The position numbers and the translations under genes were made by a program. From Sabellastarte sp. h YS-2021 (lineage: Eukaryota > Annelida > Polychaeta > Sabellida > Sabellidae), in NCBI GenBank assembly GCA_964017235.1, contig OZ024933.1, positions 10,915,962 through 10,979,961 on the forward strand: a DNA stretch of 64,000 nucleotides. Direction: 5' to 3'. Positions 21,455 to 31,240 of the stretch are shown piece after piece. Each line of letters starts with the position of its first letter. The first letter of the stretch is position 1. Below the pieces are notes generated by a model that ran no database searches, was not told the origin of the DNA, and saw nothing but the letters and a program-made list of their open reading frames with translations.

Positions 21455-22751
21455 TGTAGCGTGCCGAGCAATAAATTGGTAGTGTTTCAGATGAATCAAA
21501 GTTAAATGTAGAAAACAAACATTTATTGCAAATAACAAGGAGCATATAGTACAGCATATACAAATTTTACCAGCAAAGCTGGGGCTGAAATGGTTACAAC
21601 ATCAAAGGTTAGGTAAACAACATCTTAATTAATGTAACACACTGAATTGACAAGTATTAACTCTGCATTAAACTTCCTGTCTAGGTTCTGTCATTAAAAT
21701 AGTATCAGGTTAATAGACTTATATTCAAAATTGAAACATCATCTTTCACAAGAATACTAATTATTAACCACCCGCTAGGCCAGGTAAGCTTACAGAATTC
21801 CCTGCAAAATCATACAGAAAGTTCACCTACTAAGAACAAATGTCTAATCAGTTTGCAGGTTTCACCCTGAAACTAGATTTTCACAACAATAAATTCACAT
21901 CAGCTCCTGAAATACAACCTCCAAAACTAAGTAAACATCTAAACTACCCAGGTCCCACCTGAAACTGAAGAAACCCTAAAAAGTAAGCACTAATTTATAT
22001 CATAATAAACTCCCAGGTTCTGCCCTGAAAGACACTGAGTGAAGTATTAAATCATATAATAAACTCCCAGGTTTTACCCTGAAAGACACTGAGTGAAGTA
22101 TTTATTCATATCATAAACTCCCAGGTTTTACCCTGAAAGACACTGAGTGAAGTATTAATTCATATCATAATAAACTTCCAGGTTTTACCCTGAAAGGAAA
22201 CTTTAAACCACTAAATACAAATCATACCAAATCTCCAGGTTTTACCCTGAAAACAAAGTGTCACAAAACTATATGTTCATCATAAACATAGTTTTCAGGT
22301 TTGACCCAGAAAACTCACTGTACAAGCTTAACTACAGGTTTTACCCTGAACAGTTGTTCATCCTGCCTCTGATCTTGTCTCCAAAACTTCCAGCCCTGAA
22401 CTGAAGTTTCCCTCAGCTTATATAGAGAAAACCCAGACAGAACTGAATAACTCAGAAAGTACAAGGTTGAAGTCTTCTGATTGGTCCAAGCTTTAGTTTC
22501 AACCAAAACTTCAGAGAGTGAACTTCCTGTATCACATTATCGCACTAAGCATGAAACTAAGTGATAATACTTCACTGATATCAGCATATTAAAGGAATAA
22601 TACACATAAAAAGATAAGACAGTTCAACAAAATAGAAAAGCAGCCTACAAAATACAAATTATAAACCACTCATCATAAATACATGATTCGGCCGCCGATA
22701 GTTACAAACTACATATACATCAAACCCTAATCAATAAAATCCACGGCTTCA
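21455..22751 (-). repeat. 3' LTR of the Gypsy element
   Basis: On the minus strand it begins TGAAGCCGTGG directly after the polypurine tract and ends GCACGCTACA. It contains five units of a 54-57-bp tandem repeat (starts near 22014, 22068, 22122, 22179 and 22236), each with the near-symmetric word CAGGTTTTACCCTG (plus strand). The other LTR has one unit fewer, lacks about 15 bases at its inner end and has 8 more at its start. Confidence 0.95.
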
Positions 22752-22760
22752 TTTCCCCCC
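22752..22760 (-). other. Polypurine tract of the Gypsy element
   Basis: GGGGGGAAA (minus strand) abuts the first TG of the 3' LTR, the position and composition expected for the plus-strand primer in reverse transcription. Confidence 0.85.
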
Positions 22761-23212
22761 ATGTGACAAAAATTCAGCTCGTCCCGAGCTGAGACAATCA
22801 ATAAATACAACAGGATGAAACTGACAAAAATACATATACATTTACACACAAGCATGAAAATGATAAACCTATAACATGGAATACACTAAAATTAAAAATA
22901 CAAGGATGACAGTAATTTCATCAATCAAATCAAATATTTAACACATATAAATTCTAACAAAATTTATTCAGATCAAATGTATCACCTCAATTTTGAATGT
23001 ACACAACATCAGAAAATCATCATCTGTTGTTATTAAACAAAAGAGTGGTGAAAATAGCATACTCACATTACCACCTATAAACATCTAGTATCAATATCTT
23101 CAGAAATTATATCATTCAGAAATTATAACTTTAATCACAATTACTAAAAGAAAAATGAAAGCAACTATCACAAAAGTCTCTTTACAAAACACTGAATCTA
23201 ATTTTAAAAAGT

Positions 23213-23862
23213 TCACAGTCTCTCAAAGAAGGCAGAGTATTTTTCGATCCTTGGATCCATGCCCATCTTCTCTTTCTCTCCTCTGAAAGGTCCTCGAGGT
23301 GGTATGTCTACAGGAACAAGCTTCCATGGCATTACTGGGACTGATACCTCTCTCAGAGGCACAACATCCGAAGACAGGTCAAGTTCCGGGACTGTTTCCC
23401 AATCACTAATTGAGCTGGATGCATCAGAACTAATAGGTGAATACAGCTCATCCTGCAACTTTACTTCAGGAGTCGTGTCGTTGTCTGTAGCCAAGGGGTC
23501 AGAACTGATGCAAGAATATGATAAGTTGTCTTCACTAACAGGACTGCCCACCTCAAAAAAAAAACATCTTCAGGGGGAATCTCCCAGTCTTCCAGATTGC
23601 TCTTAGGCTTAGTGTTAAAAGGTAAGGGCTCAACAAAATCTTGTTCCGGGTGATGTTCCCTGTGGTGTTGTCGATATAAGTGCCAATAACTCTTCGGGAA
23701 GACAAATTCAACACATACCCCACGGCGAACCTTCTCACCATGTACATCCAACCTATGGATCTCAAGGTGCTTCATTGAACTAGCAACCCATCCACATTTG
23801 GAGCATTTATTTCTGCAAATACAGATACTTAAAATGAAGCGAATGATCTTGGTATCACCCAA
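23213..23862 (-). pseudogene. Extra Gypsy ORF with a C2H2-like zinc finger, downstream of integrase
   Basis: Two frames, 23461-23862 and 23213-23551, join at a run of ten T (minus strand; 23555-23564): a change of one base in the run would link DVFF to the continuation starting EVGSPVSEDNLSYSC. The first part contains CSKCGWVASSMKHLEIHR followed by H four residues on, a C2H2-type finger, then a basic HLYRQHHREHH. The second part is acidic and Ser-rich. It lies where env would be in env-bearing elements, but I see neither a convincing membrane anchor nor a cleavage site. A TATTTGCAG just before the finger could be a splice acceptor for a subgenomic mRNA. Function unknown. Confidence 0.6.
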
Positions 23863-23905
23863 GATTACTACATAATGCTATATAATTCTATTTGGAAATC
23901 AAAGA

Positions 23906-25481
23906 TCAAAATTGATACAGAAACTCCAACTTGTAATCTTTGAACCTTGCTGGTGGTCGAATACTTTGTCCTGTCCTGCTTGTTTTGAATGTCTCTTCCT
24001 CAACAGGAGAATTAGCAATCACCGAAGAAGTTTTACCTTCTGCAGAAACAAAGGAATTATCTTCATTAGTACTAACCACTGAAGAAGTTTTACCTTCTGC
24101 TGAAACAAAGGAATCTTCATTAGTACTTAACACTAGTTTATCCCCTAAGTCTGAAGTTTTACCTACACCTGAAAGAACTGAAATATGTTCATTAGAACTT
24201 AACACTAGTGATTCTGGATATGACACACCTGAATCAGAAGTTTTACCTTCACCTGAAAGAACAGAAACATCTTCAATATGCTCACTCTGTTGTTTTGACA
24301 CAAGGCTCGGAACTCGAATCCAAATGTCAAGTTTTGTATGGGAAGGTTTCAAGTGGTCATGATGGACTATTTTCACATCAGATTTAGATGTCAACTGAAT
24401 CTGATAAACAAGATCAGAAATCTTTCCAACCACTAAATATGGCCCAGTCCAAGGAGAATGGAACTTTGGGCTGGTTCCCTTTTTACGAACCAAACTATGC
24501 AGATAAACAGTGTCCCCTAATGCATATGCTCTGAAATTCTTCCTGAAATCATACATTTTCTTTTGATGACTACTAACTTGCAGCATATGCTCACGGGCCA
24601 GATCATGGATGACATGTAGTTTGTCTGTGAGGTTAACCACATAAGGAACACCAGGCTCTTCAGAGACTACCTCGACAGGTAAAGTGCCTATCATCAAATC
24701 AACTGGTAACTGAGGCTCCCTGCCAAATAACATCCACGCTGGAGATTCACCAGTTGTTTCATGTACAGATGATCTATAAGCCATCATAAGTAATGGTAGT
24801 ACGTCATCCCAATTCCTGTGATCAGTGTCAACAACCTTACTCAACATGTCCCCCAAAGTCTTGTTAAACCTTTCTACAAGCCCATCACTCTGGGGATGAT
24901 AAGGGGTGGTTCGAGTTTTCTCTATCCCAAGAATGTCACAAAGGGATTGGAAGAGGTTTGACTCAAACTGAGCCCCTTGATCACTGTGTATTTTTCCTGG
25001 CACACCGAAACGGGAAATAAATCCCTGGACTAAGGCATCAGCAACAGTGTTAGCTTCCTGGTTCATCATTGGGAAGGCTTCAACCCAACGGGTGAAATAA
25101 TCAATGATAACAAGGACATATTTGTTCCCCTGATGGCTCTCTGGTAAAGGACCCAGAATGTCCAAGGCAATTTGTTCAAATGGCACACCAACATTATATT
25201 GCTGCATGGGTGCTTTGAAATGTTTGGCTGGAGATTTTCTCCTCTGACACAATTCACAGCGTTGACACCAAGCTACCACATCATCTTTGTAACCCGTCCA
25301 GTAAAAACGGCGTCGTAATCTTGCCATAGTATGCTTCACACCAAGATGTCCCTGCTTGTTGTGCAACTGATCCATAATCAGCTCCCTCAAAGCCAAAGGA
25401 GCAACCATCTGATAAGTTGGATCCTTACTGTTAGTCTGCCACCACTTGCGATACAGTATACCATCATGTAGGACAAATCAA
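23906..25481 (-). CDS. Gypsy integrase with repeated C-terminal tail
   Basis: The 500-codon frame from 25408 covers the zinc-binding domain (H16, H21, C48, C51), the catalytic core with D83, D143 and E179 (D-35-E spacing) and a GPY/F-like segment SPWTGPYLVVGKI. All three catalytic residues are present. The enzyme would insert the cDNA. The frame extends upstream of its first Met, but a TGA at 25478-25480 and a frameshift near 25550 separate it from RNase H. The C-terminal 130 residues contain four in-frame repeats around EGKTS-like motifs (plus-strand positions 24027, 24084, 24153, 24237; spacings 57, 69 and 84 bp). This Ser/Glu-rich tail is not part of standard integrases. Confidence 0.9.
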
Positions 25482-25514
25482 TCCCATTGAGCCCAGTAGG
25501 TTTTGATAGGACCA

Positions 25515-27777
25515 CTAAGATTTGAAATAGCTTTCCACTTTGGACGTACCAGAATTATGTAGCCAGGTTTTGATCACTCCTATATAAGGATCAGAATCTT
25601 GACCCTCCTTCAACTCACTTGAAGTTTTACCTTCAAGCCAGTTTCCAGAAGTTCTGGGTTGATATGCCTTGTCATTAACATTGATGGTTCTGCAGACACA
25701 GGGATCAATGTATTTGGCACTTTGAACCTCCACTCTTTGACAATACTGACAGCTACCACATGGCCTACGAGATAGCCCATCTGCATTGCCATGTAATCTG
25801 CCAGGCCGATGCAACAAGTCAAAGTTATAAGTGCCTAGGAGTTCATTCCACCGGGCCAGTTGTCCTTCCAGATTTTTGAAGTTTAAAAGCCAACGGAGTG
25901 AGCCGTGATCCGTGTGGACAGTAAAGTGCACTCCATACAGGTAGAAATGAAAGTGTTTCAGGGCATCAACAACAGCAAGTAACTCTCTCCTTGTGACACA
26001 GTAGCGTCTTTTCTGTTTGGTCAGAGATCGGCTGTAATATGCCACTACCTTCTCTTCATCATCATGCTCCTCGGAAAGGACAGCCCCGATCGCAACACCA
26101 CTTGCATCAGTATCTAAAATAAACTTCTTGTCTGGATCTGGATAAGCCAACATCGTAGAACTGATCAGTGACCTCTTCAATGACGCAAATGCCTCCTCAC
26201 AAGCAGAATCCCAAACAAACTTGACACCCTTTTGAGTCAGTTTATGAAGCGGTTTGGCAATGGAGGCAAAGTTCCTTATAAACTTCTGATAATAGGAACA
26301 CAACCCCACAAAACTCCTAACTTCTCTGATGCTAGTGGGAACAGGCCAGTCCGCAACAGCACTGATCTTCTTAGGATCTGTAGATATACCCTCTCTGCTA
26401 ACGATGTGATCTAAGAAACTAACCTCAGATTGGAAAAGGTTGCAGTTTTTAGGTGACAACTTCAAATTGGCTTCACGGAGTCTATCAAAGACCAAACTGA
26501 GGTTCTTCACATGATCTTCAAAAGTAAAACTTTTGACAATAATATCGTCCAGATAAATTAAACATATGTCATATTGCAATCCTCTCATGACCTTGTCCAT
26601 CAAACGTTCAAATATACCTGGTGCATTGATGAGGCCAAAAGGCATCACACAGAACTGGTATAGGCCACTCATACTGGCAAAAGCAGGATGCATTGATGAG
26701 GCCAAAAGGCATCACACAGAACTGGTATAGGCCACTCATACTGGCAAAAGCAGGATGCATTCCGATTTGCCAGTAGCCACTCTGTAAATCCAATGTTGAA
26801 AGCCACCTGGATTCCCTCAGGGCCTCTAGACAATCCTGGGGATGTGGCAATGGGTAAGAGTCCTTTAGAGTGACATCATTTAGTCGTCTGTAGTCTATGC
26901 AATACCTTATAGACCCATCTTTCTTAGTGACAAGTACAACTGGGGAAGCCCAAGGACTGGAAGAGGGTTCTATTACACCTGCACTCAGCATCTTATCCAC
27001 TTCCCCACGTTCTGCCTCCCTCTTGGAAAGGGGTAATCGTCTTGGCATCTGTTTAATAGGAGGATGTGTTCCCGTATCAATTTGATGTTGAACTAGATGA
27101 GTTTTACCTCGATCTAGTTTATCCACTGCAAACAAATCAACATAGGACATAAGCAAGGAATACACAGTGGATTTTTGATCACTGTTAAGATTCCCTGCAC
27201 AGCTTTCCCAAATCGGCAACACATGATGAGGTAACTTGTCCTCAATATCATCTCCACAACACACTCTATCAAGCCTGACAGAAGGTTCCTGGTTCAGTGG
27301 GAGTACATTGTCCACAGGATAACAATACCCTAGAGTTGTCTTGCAAAATAGCTTTACGGGTCCGTCAGATGGATTCATCACTCTAACAGGCACAACACTG
27401 TGTCGTGGTTCCACCAAAGCTTTAGCTACAATTATACCCCTGTTCCAGGAGTTTGGAGATGCTTCTACGATGACACAACTAGGAAATGTGTGAACCTCAC
27501 CCAGTACCTTCCCTGGTAAAATCATTTCAGAATCAGCGGGGACCTCCACATCCTCAGATAAGGTAAGTCTAAAGAGGCTATCTATTTTGCTTTCCAGCAT
27601 ACAATTGATTGTTTTACCAGCCATATGTATGCAATGCCTAGCTACATCAACAAGACATTTATTCATGGACAGAAAATCATTTCCAAGAATCACAGGTTCC
27701 TCAGTTTCAGCAATAATGAAATTCTGCCATACATTTCCAATACCTTCAATCAATGAGGGCAGTTTTACCTGTCCCAT
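25515..27777 (-). pseudogene. Gypsy protease end, reverse transcriptase and RNase H
   Basis: The frame 26608-27777 begins in the protease C-terminal part (VILGNDFL) and runs into RT with WASPVVLVTKKDGSIRYCID, DLQSGYW and VMPFGL. The frame 25515-26705 continues with APGIFERLMDKV, the catalytic YLDD, VSFLDHIVSREGIS, and RNase H (FILDTDASGVAIGAVLS, RRELLAVV, HTDHGSLRWLL). They are separated by a perfect 67-bp tandem duplication (about 26623-26756), which shifts the frame. Just before it, MHPAFASMSGLYQF looks about six residues short of the usual family spacing, suggesting a small deletion. RT is therefore not functional as it stands. Confidence 0.9.
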
Positions 27778-28007
27778 TTAATTCTGTGTCCGTTTACAAG
27801 CATAATGCTCTTATCAAAACTCTGTAAACATGGCCTCAATGATTCTGAGATTGAACAGTACTTGTCAGGGTGTATAATACACTTATTGGCACCTGTGTCT
27901 ACCAAACAATTCACAGAAACATTCCCTATCCTTGCCTGTAAATACAGACCATCATCAAAGTTTCCTGCATTGGACCTGCAAATATATTCAGCTGAAGTTT
28001 GGCCCAC
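27765..28007 (-). pseudogene. Gypsy aspartic protease fragment
   Basis: The 80-codon frame has the catalytic LVDTGANKCII of retropepsins, with flanking ARIGNVSVNC before it and LVNGHRI after it. The second half of the protease, with ILGNDFL, continues in another frame from 27777, so a frameshift sits at about 27775. The enzyme would cut the Gag-Pol polyprotein. Confidence 0.85.
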
Positions 28008-28018
28008 AACCTCAGCAC

Positions 28019-28522
28019 CTACTCTTTTAAAGCACTAGGTGTGGTCATGGTGGACTGATACTTCAAACACTTGATCATGAAATGCCCTGATTCACCACAA
28101 TAAACACAGACAGGCCCAGATGGCTTTCCCTGGCGATTCTCGGGTCTCTGCCAACAATTCTCAAAGGTATCACCATTTTTACCACAGAAGTTACAAGCTA
28201 TCCCACGTTTATCTGTTTTACCAGATTCTTTATTGGGCAATTTGCCTTGAAATGTCCAGTTTCCCCACAAACAAAGCACTGTAGGGCCTTCCCTTTTGGC
28301 TCAATCTGTTGTTCCTCCGAAAAGTTGCACCTTGAATCCTTGGAAACTCTCAAGGAACAAAGCTCATCCTCCAACTGTCCAATTCTTCTTGACAGATCAT
28401 CATTTGTTTCATCTTTATGCTCCACAGTACATTCCCTGACAACAGAGGCAACCTTCCTTGGTCTAGTGGACTGAAATGCTTCAAATTCCATTGCTACTTT
28501 AACAGCCTGCTGTAGAGTTCTT
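28019..28522 (-). pseudogene. Gypsy gag remnant with three zinc knuckles
   Basis: The reading ARTLQQAVKVAMEFEAFQ starts at about 28522, after a stop. Zinc knuckles follow: CFVCGETGHFKANC, then in a second frame (28019-28279) CNFCGKNGDTFENC and CVYCGESGHFMIKC. The frames change near 28230. These nucleocapsid-type knuckles bind the genomic RNA. The capsid domain that should lie upstream is absent: only about 130 bp separate this frame from the LTR, so most of gag and the leader are deleted. Confidence 0.85.
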
Positions 28523-28631
28523 GCCTAACTTTGAAACAACATCCTTCTAAATAGTAATTCAAATAACTCTAGTGTTCTGAATTTAAAAGAGCCCAAGTTT
28601 TACCTTGAATTTCAATAGTATGACAATGGCA

Positions 28632-28650
28632 GATCCCACCACTGCCACCA
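28632..28650 (-). other. Possible primer binding site of the Gypsy element
   Basis: Immediately inside the 5' LTR the minus strand reads TGGTGGCAGTGGTGGGATC. Its position and its TGG start fit a tRNA primer site, but I did not match it to a tRNA, and the adjoining LTR end lacks about 15 bases relative to the other LTR. Confidence 0.35.
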
Positions 28651-28651
28651 A

Positions 28652-29887
28652 AATAAATTGGTAGTGTTTCAGATGAATCAAAGTTAAATGTAGAAAACAA
28701 ACATTTATTGCAAATAACAAGGAGCATATAGTACAGCATATACAAATTTTTCCAGCAAAGCTGGGGCTGAAATGGTTACAACATCAAAGGTTAGGTAAAC
28801 AACATCTTAATTAATGTAACACACTGAATTGGCAAGTATTAACTCTGCATTAAACTTCCTGTCTAGGTTCTGCCATTAAAATAGTATCAGGTTAATAGAC
28901 TTATATTCAAAATTGAAGCATCATCTTTCACAAGAATACTAATTATTGACCACCCTCTAGGCCAGGTGAGCTTACAGAATTCCCTGCAAAATCATACAGA
29001 AAGTTCACGTACTAAGAACAAATGCCTAATCAGTTTGCAGGTTTCACCCTGAAACTAGATTTTCACAACAATAAATTCACATCAGCTCCTGAAATACAAC
29101 CTCCAAAACTAAGTAAATGTTTAAACTACCCAGGTCCCACCTGAAACTGAAGAAACCCTAAAAAGTAACCACTAATTTATATTATAATAAACTCCCAGGT
29201 TCTACCCTGAAAGACACTGAGTGAAGTATTAATTCATATCATAAACTCCCAGGTTTTACCCTGAAAGACACTGAGTGAAGTATTAATTCATATCATAATA
29301 AACTTCCAGGTTTTACCCTGAAAGGAAACTTTAAACCACTAAATACAAATCATATCAAATCTCCAGGTTTTACCCTGAAAACAAAGTGTCACAAAACTAT
29401 ATGTTCATCATAAACATAGTTTTCAGGTTTGACCCAGAAAACTCACTGTACAAGCTTAACTACAGGTTTTACCCTGAACAGTTGTTCATCCTGCCTCTGA
29501 TCTTGTCTCCAAAACTTCCAGCCCTGAACTGAAGTTTCCCTCAGCTTATATAGAGAAAACCCAGACAGAACTGAATAACTCAGAAAGTACAAGGTTGAAG
29601 TCTTCTGATTGGTCCAAGCTTTAGTTTCAACCAAAACTTCAGAGAGTGAACTTCCTGTATCACATTATTGCACTAAGCATGAAACTAAGTGATAATACTT
29701 CACTGATATCAGCATGTTAAAGGAATAATACACATAAAAAGGTGAGACAGTTCAACAAAATAGAAAAGCAGCCTACAAAATACAAATTATAAACCACTAA
29801 TCATAAATACATGATTCGGCCGCCGATAGTTACAAACTACATATACATCAAATGCTAATCAATAAAATCCACGGCCAATGCGCTTCA
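28652..29887 (-). repeat. 5' LTR of the Gypsy element
   Basis: Begins TGAAGCGCATTGG on the minus strand and matches the 3' LTR along its length. It has four rather than five of the 54-57-bp internal units. The inner end stops at ACCAATTTATT, without the GCTCGGCACGCTACA found in the 3' LTR. Confidence 0.95.
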
Positions 29888-31240
29888 CAAGTACTAAATC
29901 ACAGGTCTCGTCATGAGACATAATATGGTTATCACCAGGCAAATATCGATGTTCGTCAGTGTAGTTTTTGAAGAGAAGGAGTAACATGGATAGTTTTATT
30001 AAGTTTAAAGACAATTCTAAGGAAGGCATTTTGAATCTTTTAAAGTTTAGCCACATCATATTTATTTACATGAGAGAGTAGGACATTGCAGTAGTCAATT
30101 TGACTGCTAATCATTTGTGTTTCCTGCAGTGTTACAGCCTCAACAGTGATGAATTTCAGGTATCAGGTATCCAAGTACTAAATCACAGATCTCGTCATGA
30201 GACATAATATGGTTGTCACCAGTCAAATATCGGTGTTCGTCAATGTAGTTTTTGAAGAGAAGGAGTAACATGGATAGTTTTATTAAGTTTAAAGACAATT
30301 CTAAGGAGGGCATTTTGAATCTTTTGAAGTTTAGCCAAATCATATTTATTTACATGAGAGAGTAGGACATTGCAGTAGTCAATTTGACTGCTAATCATTT
30401 GTGTTTCCTGCAGGGCTGCAGCCTCAACAGTGAGGAGTTTCAGGTAGCAGGTATCCATGTACTTAATCACAGATCTCGTCATGAGACATAATACAGTCGT
30501 CACTAGGCAGGTATCGGTATTTGGTAGGAAGAATCATAGATCCCTGATGTGATAGCAGAAGGCACAACAAAACTTGATTATGCCACTAATGTTTCAGGAG
30601 TTAAAAGTAAGACCTAGGTTCTTAACATCATCAGTAGGGGAGAGAAACTGGGTTGAGATTTTTTTATACAATTTGATCCACATTGTCACGGTGCTATCAA
30701 CTCCAAACCAATCCCTGAGGCAATTAAAAGACTGTTGTGGTCAAAAGTATTAAATGTTGTTAAGTGTCCAGCAATATGAGAAAAGCATCCTACCGGAGTC
30801 TGTTGAAGCAGCAATGTTGTTTTCAACTTTAAGGAGTGCTGTTTCTGTAGAAATCAATACCTGTAAGCTGAGCCCCTCCATATTAATTCTACCAGTTAAC
30901 TGTTTATCCAGTGCTCTTTCGATCAGTGCGGATATGAAACCTAGATTGGACACCAATCTCTAACTTTTTCAGAAGATTTCTGACAATCTTTCTTGAATAT
31001 GGGGGTGACATATACAAGAAGAAAGGCAGTAAAAGCTTAACCATACATTGGTAGCTCTTTTGAGATCCTGATCTGAATGCCATTTTAGTCTTCTTTGAGG
31101 TCAATTTGGCTGGGAGGAAAATCTGTGAGACAATATTATGAAATGTAATAATCATTATGTAAGTGACCTTTGTGTACAGTGACCCAATGATGATGGGTTA
31201 ACAAGCTGCTAAGCTTGCCCTGAGGGTTTGTAGCCAGCAA

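Larger units (their letters stand above)
21455..29887 (-). mobile_element. Ty3/Gypsy LTR retrotransposon, 8.4 kb
   Basis: Two LTRs of about 1.3 and 1.24 kb enclose gag zinc knuckles, protease, RT/RNase H, integrase and an extra ORF. The ends read TG...CA on the minus strand and are flanked by a CAAG duplication (21451-21454, 29888-29891). The unoccupied target is visible in the neighbouring LINE repeat unit near 30172. The LTRs differ at roughly two dozen positions by eye (about 2 percent), so the insertion is fairly recent. Most of gag is deleted, and pol has several lesions. Confidence 0.95.
20435..30530 (-). repeat. Threefold tandem repeat of a 285-bp LINE segment, first unit invaded
   Basis: The marker GTAGTTTTTGAAGA occurs at 20435, 29961 and 30245. 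The last two are 284 bp apart. The first two are 9526 bp apart, but removing the MITE with one TA (803 bp) and the Gypsy element with one CAAG (8437 bp) leaves 286 bp. All three units carry the same RT stretch, for example CATGGATAGTTTTATTAAG. Confidence 0.9.
20362..31110 (-). mobile_element. L2/CR1-group LINE (L2-4) interrupted by a MITE and a Gypsy element
   Basis: LINE sequence is present at 20362-20532, 21338-21450 and 29892-31110. Recognisable RT pieces include YDLAKLQKIQNALLRIVFKL and HVTPSLQKLH (about 30240-30330) and, further upstream in the element, STETALLKVENNIAAS and VSNLGFISALIER (about 30830-30956), which parallel the intact copy at 34504-35775. All frames are broken. A segment of about 285 bp is present three times in tandem; the first unit holds both large insertions. 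Confidence 0.85.

Noticed and set aside
22010-22350. Regularly spaced direct repeats resembling a CRISPR-like array
   Set aside because: They are tandem units inside a retrotransposon LTR, repeated in the other LTR, in an animal-type genome.
23213-23862. Envelope protein of an errantivirus-like Gypsy element
   Set aside because: The position fits, but I see no convincing signal peptide, cleavage site, fusion peptide or membrane anchor; a zinc finger is present instead.
23906-24310. Repeated GKT/GKTS read as P-loop nucleotide-binding motifs
   Set aside because: The surrounding residues do not form a Walker A motif, and the words sit in a low-complexity integrase tail.
23940-24362. 140-codon plus-strand frame
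   Set aside because: It is antisense to the integrase tail and reflects the repeats there.
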